NCBI GenBank assembly: GCA_015258095.1
Contig: JABZIV010000014.1
Span: forward strand, 1 to 44,541
Source of the DNA: Lachnospiraceae bacterium
GTDB lineage: Bacteria; Bacillota; Clostridia; Lachnospirales; Lachnospiraceae
DNA length: 44,541 nucleotides
Direction of reading: 5' to 3'
Positions 39,967 through 44,541 of this stretch are shown here, one piece after another (position 1 is the first letter of the stretch; each line of letters starts with the position of its first letter). Both the position numbers and the translations under genes were made by a program. Under the pieces are notes generated by a model, which searched no databases, had not been told where the DNA came from, and saw only the letters and a list, made by a program, of their open reading frames with translations.

Positions 39967-40707
39967 ATGGAAGAAAGATTGAAATTGTCCCTGGAAAGGA
40001 TAAAGGAGATTCCGTCTGAACTGCAAGTAAGTCCGCAGTTTCATCGTTTCTTTAGCTCCGTATCTGTTTTTTTTCAGCGTTCTCTTGCTCTTTATGAGAG
40101 GGAAGGACATTTTCGAAAAAAAGAGATGGAAGGGTACATTTCCGAAGTAGAGAGGTCCTGTGAAAAGTATTGCTTTCCAAGGGAAGCGGGAGAGGAAAAT
40201 ACACTCGGAGATATCCTTTCCGTTCTACTTTACCATTCCCTCGGGATAGTCTATGAAACGGAAGAAGTTTCTTTATGCAGAACAGCGGAACTTTTTATTT
40301 CAGTATACCTTCCCTTTCTGGAAGAGAGCTTGCCGAAAAGGCAGGTCTTACAGGATATTCTGTATTCCCATTTTTATGATTACAGTGTTTCCTTTTTTCA
40401 GGAATGGAAGGAAAAGGAAGTTCCTTTTCAGCTTCATAATCCGCTTTTTCCGCTCTATGCTCCGGAGGGAAAGCAGTCTCCTTTCTTTACGGAGGAGTAC
40501 GAACTTGCCCATCGAAATGATCTGGCGCTCTTCTTCGGGAGTCGTTTTTTCAGCCATATCATACAGTTTTTTGAGAAACAGGAAGGTAGGGAGAGTCTAG
40601 ACCCTAAGAAGCCCGGGAGAAGTTTTTTCTATCCCTCTTCTCATGCGATTTGTTTGAATGCCCACCAAACTAAGCTCTTAGAAGAATTTTTTCACGGCAA
40701 TTCGTGA
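39967..40707 (+). CDS. Cytoplasmic protein of unknown function
   Basis: A 246-residue, mostly helical soluble protein without signal peptide or TM helix, rich in aromatic residues (F, Y). There are no P-loop, zinc or SAM motifs that I recognise. Visible landmarks are the N-terminal helix 'ERLKLSLERIKEIPSEL', 'GDILSVLLYHSLGIVYE', 'FYDYSVSFF' and a C-terminal 'SSHAICLNAHQTKLLEEFFHGN'. It lies between small membrane genes and a D-Ala-D-Ala carboxypeptidase gene in the same direction, so an envelope or peptidoglycan-linked role is possible but unproven. The ribosome site GGGGAGG is unusually close (two bases) to ATG 39967. Confidence 0.75.
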   Translation: MEERLKLSLERIKEIPSELQVSPQFHRFFSSVSVFFQRSLALYEREGHFRKKEMEGYISEVERSCEKYCFPREAGEENTLGDILSVLLYHSLGIVYETEEVSLCRTAELFISVYLPFLEESLPKRQVLQDILYSHFYDYSVSFFQEWKEKEVPFQLHNPLFPLYAPEGKQSPFFTEEYELAHRNDLALFFGSRFFSHIIQFFEKQEGRESLDPKKPGRSFFYPSSHAICLNAHQTKLLEEFFHGNS

Positions 40708-40816
40708 GGAGAGAAGGGATTTTGTACGGCGTTAATGGCTTTAGGCAGCGTAGAAGATAGATCTTGTTTCGTGATTTTTGTATAAAGTAGGTGGAGATTT
40801 GCAAAGGAAGAAGGAA

Positions 40817-42268
40817 GTGAAGAAGAAAGCTTGCAAAGTTCTTCTTCTCGTTTTTTTAATGATAGGGACTGTCTTTCTCGGAACGACGGGGCTTTTCTTT
40901 CCGCCCCTTGTGGTTCACGCGGAAGGATTCGGAAATGTGGAACTGACTGCGGAAGCAGGAATCGTGATGGATGCCGATACCGGAGCGGTTCTTTTTGCAA
41001 AAAATGCCGATGCGAAGGAGTATCCTGCCAGTATTACGAAGGTCTTGACCGCTCTTGTTGTTCTGGAACATTGTTCTTTGGAGGAGAAGGTGACCTTCTC
41101 CCATGATGCGGTTTACGATGTGGATGCCGGCTCCTCGAATGCACAGATTGAAGAGGGGGATGTTCTTACGGTAAATGACTGCCTGCACGCCCTCCTTCTG
41201 AAATCGGCAAATGAAGCGGCGAATGCACTGGCAGAGCATGTAGCGGGTTCGAAAGAAGCGTTCGTGGAGATGATGAACAAGAAAGCGGCGGAACTGGGCT
41301 GCACGGAAAGCCATTTTCAAAATCCCTCCGGGCTTTTTTCGGAAGAGCATTATACTACGGCGCGGGATATGGGGAAGATTGCCATTGCCGCTTTTCAGAA
41401 TGAAGAATTTCTAAAGATTGAGAAAGATCTGAAGCATACTTTATCCGGCTTACAGCGCCTTCCGGAAGGAAACACCATCTATATGGAACATAAGATGATG
41501 CTTTCCAACACCAAGTTCTATGACAAGAGGGTGGTGGCAGGGAAGACCGGATTCACGAAAATCAGCGGAAATACCTTGCTTACCCTGGCAAAGGACGGGG
41601 ACAGAAGACTCGTGACAGTGGTTTTGAAAGACAAGAATCCCTTTCATTACAGTGACACGAAAGCGCTACTGGATTATGGCTTTTCCGATACCGAAAACAA
41701 GGAGTTGGAGAACAGCGGAGAACTTTTGGAGAAGATAAGAAAGAGTGCAGCAGAGAAGGGATGGATAGAAGAAGGTGATAAGGTCTATTTTCCGAAGAAA
41801 GTGCTGCTCTCCCTCCCGAAGGGAAGCGGGCAGGAAGGCGTTCAGTTTGTTTTTTCCGAAGATCAAGAAACAGCGAGCTCTTCTTCCCTTTCCGCTGATG
41901 ATAAAACAGCAAGCTCTTCATCCCTTTCCGAAGGAACCTTACCGAAGGTTATCTTTCTTTTGAATCAGCAGAAAGTAGGGGAGTCGAGTCTTGTCAGAGA
42001 ACAGAATATCCGTGTACTATTACAGGAAGCGAGCCCGAAGACCAAAGCGGCTTTTTTTGCGGTTACATTGAGCGGATTCAGTATCCTGATTGCAGCCGGA
42101 ATCTTCCTCTTTAGCGGAGGAGCGTTGTACGGTGCAAAAAACATAGTGGATGAACGAAAGAGGAAGAAGAAGTGGAAGGAAAGAAGAAAGAAGAGATTGG
42201 AAGAAATGAAGATTTCGGAAGAGGAATTCCGGGTACTTCTCGAGGAACGGAAGAGAAAGAAAAAATAG
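40817..42268 (+). CDS. D-alanyl-D-alanine carboxypeptidase (PBP5/DacF type, S11)
   Basis: A 483-residue exported D,D-carboxypeptidase that trims the terminal D-Ala of peptidoglycan stems. The signal peptide ends near 'VVHAEG'. Catalytic motifs are SITK (S72), SAN (S130) and KTG (K243). After the catalytic domain comes a variable region with a duplicated 'TASSSSLS' segment (about 355-375), a PBP5-C-like part, and a C-terminal TM helix (about 415-437) with a very basic tail (KRKKKWKERRKKR). The start is ambiguous; GTG 40817 with AAAGGA eight bases upstream fits the signal peptide best, with TTG 40799 or 40778 as alternatives. Its 3' end overlaps the next gene by up to 97 bases. Confidence 0.9.
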   Translation: MKKKACKVLLLVFLMIGTVFLGTTGLFFPPLVVHAEGFGNVELTAEAGIVMDADTGAVLFAKNADAKEYPASITKVLTALVVLEHCSLEEKVTFSHDAVYDVDAGSSNAQIEEGDVLTVNDCLHALLLKSANEAANALAEHVAGSKEAFVEMMNKKAAELGCTESHFQNPSGLFSEEHYTTARDMGKIAIAAFQNEEFLKIEKDLKHTLSGLQRLPEGNTIYMEHKMMLSNTKFYDKRVVAGKTGFTKISGNTLLTLAKDGDRRLVTVVLKDKNPFHYSDTKALLDYGFSDTENKELENSGELLEKIRKSAAEKGWIEEGDKVYFPKKVLLSLPKGSGQEGVQFVFSEDQETASSSSLSADDKTASSSSLSEGTLPKVIFLLNQQKVGESSLVREQNIRVLLQEASPKTKAAFFAVTLSGFSILIAAGIFLFSGGALYGAKNIVDERKRKKKWKERRKKRLEEMKISEEEFRVLLEERKRKKK

Positions 42269-43350
42269 AGGAGCGGAATCGATACAGCGACACGGAAAGC
42301 GATTTCGAGAAGGAACGGGTGAGACTCCGGAAACAGAGAAGAGAGAAAGCGGAGAGAGCGCGAAAGGAGCGCTCGCGGGAAAGGCGGAAAAAGATGGCTT
42401 TGCTTCTTCTTTTTATCCTCTTTTTTGTCGTCCTTTTCTTTGCTTTTCTGCGTAAAAAGAAACTTCCTTCGAACGCTTCCGCATCGTCTTCCAATCTGTC
42501 CGGAAAGAGTCTTCGGATTGGGATTCTGATGGATCCGGGAGAAGAGGAAAAGTCTGCCCTTCTAAGGAATATGGAGAAAGAAAAGGGAGTGGAAATCCTT
42601 TTTCTGAACCCGAAGGAGGGAAAGGAGAAGCTTGAGGAGGAACTGAGAAAAGGAAAGGCAGAAGCGGTTATCGGCGAAGGAGAAGAGACTGCGGCGCTTC
42701 TTTCGGAGTATAGTGAGAAGGAAAAGATTCCCTATCTTGCGCTGGCTTATGTCCCGGAAAAAGAGCTTGGAGACTATGGTTTTTGTCTTGGAAAATCTCT
42801 GGAAGACAGGGTAGTGGATCTTTCCTTTTTTGCTTATAACGAAGCATTTCGTTCCCTTGGAATTCTGGAGACGGAGAAAAACGATGCCTCTACGGAACTT
42901 GCAGAGGCTTTTCAGACACTGGGGGGAAAAGCGCAGATTGCTTCGTATTCCTCAAAAGAGGAGTTGCAGAGTAAGGTAAAAGAACTGGAAGATGCGGGGA
43001 TTGATATTCTCTATCTGGGACACTACAGTCCGGAAGGAAAGGCAATTTTAGAAGAAAGCCACAACTTTGCTGTTTTACTGGGGGATGACTGGGATAGGAA
43101 GGATTTTTCGGAAGGGGAAAGTGTGAAGACTTTTACCTATCTTTATGGTAAAGAGGGAAGTCCGGAAGATGCAATCCATATCCTTCTCACGGCAGATGGG
43201 AAGTCGGGAAAGAGCCTTACGGAGAAGCTTTCCGGAATGGAATATGAAGGACAGGCAGGAAAGTACAAGCTAAAGAAAAAAGGATACGCACAAACAGGGA
43301 ATCCGGTCTTTTATGAATTTGTAGACGGGGCGCGAAAGCAAATCAACTAG
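42172..43350 (+). CDS. Membrane-anchored periplasmic-binding-protein-like protein
   Basis: Up to 392 residues. A highly charged cytoplasmic part (about 1-74, many R/K/E) precedes a TM helix (75-94). An extracellular domain follows (about 110-392) that reads like a type I periplasmic-binding fold: 'LRIGILMDPG', alternating strands and helices, 'DAGIDILYLGHYSPEG', and an end 'GYAQTGNPVFYEFVDG' like Leu/Ile/Val-binding proteins. It has no lipobox and no permease beside it, so a sensor or binding role is more likely than ABC import. GTG 42172 overlaps the carboxypeptidase by 97 bases; GTG 42319 would avoid this and still keep a positive-inside N-terminus. Confidence 0.7.
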   Translation: MEGKKKEEIGRNEDFGRGIPGTSRGTEEKEKIEERNRYSDTESDFEKERVRLRKQRREKAERARKERSRERRKKMALLLLFILFFVVLFFAFLRKKKLPSNASASSSNLSGKSLRIGILMDPGEEEKSALLRNMEKEKGVEILFLNPKEGKEKLEEELRKGKAEAVIGEGEETAALLSEYSEKEKIPYLALAYVPEKELGDYGFCLGKSLEDRVVDLSFFAYNEAFRSLGILETEKNDASTELAEAFQTLGGKAQIASYSSKEELQSKVKELEDAGIDILYLGHYSPEGKAILEESHNFAVLLGDDWDRKDFSEGESVKTFTYLYGKEGSPEDAIHILLTADGKSGKSLTEKLSGMEYEGQAGKYKLKKKGYAQTGNPVFYEFVDGARKQIN

Positions 43351-43377
43351 AGAAGCGGAGAAGGAAGAGAGGAAAGA

Positions 43378-44211
43378 ATGCAATTCACGAAGATGGAAGG
43401 AATCGGAAACGATTATATCTATATCAATTGCTTCAAAGAAAAAGTAGAGCATCCTGCGGAACTTGCCGTACAGATGGCAGACCGTCACTTCGGGGTCGGC
43501 GGGGATGGAATCATCCTGATTGAGCCGAGTAAGGTGGCAGACGCTTTTATGCATATGTTCAATGCCGACGGGTCGGAAGGGGCGATGTGCGGAAATGGAA
43601 TTCGTTGTACGGCAAAGTATCTTTATGACCATGGCATGGTGGAAAAAGAGCGCAAGAGTATGAAAATAGAAACCTTATCCGGCGTAAAAGAAATTTCTTT
43701 TCAGGCGGAAGAAGGAAAACTTGTAAGGGCAACGGTGGATATGGGAGAAGTGAAGCTTTCCGGTTCACTTCCTGAAAAGATAGAAGTGGCAGGAATGGAT
43801 TTGTCTTTTGTGGGAATCGATGTGGGAAATCCGCACGCCGTTTACTTCATGGAAGACAATGCCGCATTGGGACCTGCTATTGATACCATTGATTTTTCTC
43901 GTTTAGGTGAAGCTTTTGAGAAGCATCCGCGTTTTCCGAATCGGGTGAATAGTGAATTTATTGAGATCATCAGTCGAAATGAGATTCGTTTTCGAGTCTA
44001 TGAGAGGGGATCGGGAGAGACACTGGCCTGTGGAACCGGGGCAACCGCATCCGTTGTGGCAGGCTATCTTCTAAAGAAGCTGGATGCTTCCGTTCTTGTG
44101 CACCTCCGGGGCGGTGATTTAGAAATTCGTTATGACGAGAAAACGAAACACGCCTTTATGAGTGGAGGTGCAAGGGAAGTTTTTGTCGGAGAGTGGGACC
44201 CGCTTTTATAA
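43378..44211 (+). CDS. dapF: Diaminopimelate epimerase
   Basis: A 277-residue, PLP-independent epimerase converting LL- to meso-diaminopimelate for lysine and peptidoglycan. The two catalytic cysteines are C71 in 'AMCGNGIRC' and C218 in 'LACGTGAT'; the substrate loop 'KMEGIGNDYIYIN' and 'GNPHAVYF' are present. Presence of the gene implies a DAP-type wall, consistent with the adjacent carboxypeptidase. GAGAGGAAAG precedes ATG 43378, 27 bases after the binding-protein gene. Its stop overlaps the convergent deoC end with no terminator between. Confidence 0.97.
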   Translation: MQFTKMEGIGNDYIYINCFKEKVEHPAELAVQMADRHFGVGGDGIILIEPSKVADAFMHMFNADGSEGAMCGNGIRCTAKYLYDHGMVEKERKSMKIETLSGVKEISFQAEEGKLVRATVDMGEVKLSGSLPEKIEVAGMDLSFVGIDVGNPHAVYFMEDNAALGPAIDTIDFSRLGEAFEKHPRFPNRVNSEFIEIISRNEIRFRVYERGSGETLACGTGATASVVAGYLLKKLDASVLVHLRGGDLEIRYDEKTKHAFMSGGAREVFVGEWDPLL

Positions 44212-44541
44212 GAGAAGCAAACCGTTTCCCACGCCCAGCCGATCCGCACCTGCAGCAATTAACTCTTCCGCAAATTCTCTGGAACGAATTCCCCCGCTGG
44301 CTTTCAGCTTCATTTTGGGGGAAACGGATTCTTTCATGATTTTGATGTCCTCCACGGTGGCTCCTCCGGTGGAAAATCCCGTGGAAGTTTTGATGAAATC
44401 CGCACCGGCCTCTTCGGACAACGCAGAGGCGATGCGGATTTCTTCTTTATTCAACAGACAGGTTTCCAGAATTACCTTTACGAGAGCCGGTTTACTTGCC
44501 ATAACCACGGCACGGATATCTTCTTTCACATAGAGATAATC
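44206..44541 (-). CDS. deoC: Deoxyribose-phosphate aldolase, C-terminal half (truncated by window edge)
   Basis: The frame is open at the right edge; about 111 C-terminal residues are seen. 'LVKVILETCLL', 'GADFIKTSTGFSTGGAT' (with the Schiff-base Lys) and 'KASGGIRSREFAEELIAAGADRLG' (with the second active-site Lys) are exact DeoC signatures. The enzyme splits 2-deoxyribose-5-phosphate into glyceraldehyde-3-phosphate and acetaldehyde in deoxynucleoside catabolism. It is convergent with dapF; the two stop codons overlap within 44206-44211. Confidence 0.96.
   Translation of the reverse strand, partial: DYLYVKEDIRAVVMASKPALVKVILETCLLNKEEIRIASALSEEAGADFIKTSTGFSTGGATVEDIKIMKESVSPKMKLKASGGIRSREFAEELIAAGADRLGVGNGLLLL

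Noticed and set aside
1..44541. CRISPR arrays, insertion sequences, phage genes, toxin-antitoxin pairs
   Set aside because: No spaced direct-repeat array, transposase, integrase or typical TA pair was seen; the tandem repeats found have no spacers.

Overview
This window looks like a chromosomal segment of a Gram-positive, motile clostridium, most likely of the family Lachnospiraceae. The pointers are an hrcA-grpE-dnaK-dnaJ operon behind a CIRCE element, a short ThiI without a rhodanese domain, KtrA/KtrB potassium uptake, LytR-CpsA-Psr and VanZ envelope proteins, an ATP-type PEP carboxykinase, a diaminopimelate pathway gene, a sigma-28-type promoter in front of a chemotaxis receptor, and many AAGGAGG-type ribosome binding sites with GTG/TTG starts. 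The genus cannot be fixed from sequence reading alone. I see no phage, transposon, CRISPR array or rRNA; there is one tRNA gene (Gln, anticodon CTG).

Layout. 0-6.3 kb: the 3' end of a HerA-like ATPase gene, a CPBP protease (minus), recJ, a membrane protein, an ECF transporter S component (minus) and, divergent from it, metY (O-acetylhomoserine sulfhydrylase). A cluster of GCTA-N5-TAGC inverted repeats lies in front of metY. 6.5-11.4 kb: RNA and protein modification and sulfur transfer, with rsmE, a cysteine desulfurase and prmA on plus, and thiI and an HPr-like gene on minus. The desulfurase probably feeds ThiI. 11.5-17.8 kb: mtaB (tRNA methylthiotransferase) and then the heat-shock operon. 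18-23.6 kb: a chemotaxis receptor, pckA and an LCP envelope protein, each followed by a strong terminator. 23.6-27 kb: the ktrB-ktrA potassium operon and nagB (all minus), with tRNA-Gln between them. 27.2-32.3 kb: a secreted cell-wall-binding-repeat protein translationally coupled to a LysR regulator, then a membrane-anchored EIIB-like protein without the phosphorylatable cysteine, a MATE exporter and pncB. 32.4-44.2 kb: ileS of the eukaryote-like (type 2) class, glycogen phosphorylase, a two-lobed GNAT acetyltransferase and a tightly packed run of small membrane/envelope genes. That run holds a 49-residue membrane peptide, VanZ, two unknown proteins, a D-Ala-D-Ala carboxypeptidase, a membrane-anchored periplasmic-binding-protein-like protein and dapF. 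The window ends inside a minus-strand deoC.

Most of the window is ordinary housekeeping. I found no clear-cut undescribed multi-gene system. The items most worth following are the metY operator-like repeats, two PTS-fold proteins that have lost their phosphorylated residues (HPr-like without His, EIIB-like without Cys), the wall-binding/LysR coupled pair, a possible short transcript near 26.15 kb, and the overlapping carboxypeptidase/binding-protein pair beside dapF.
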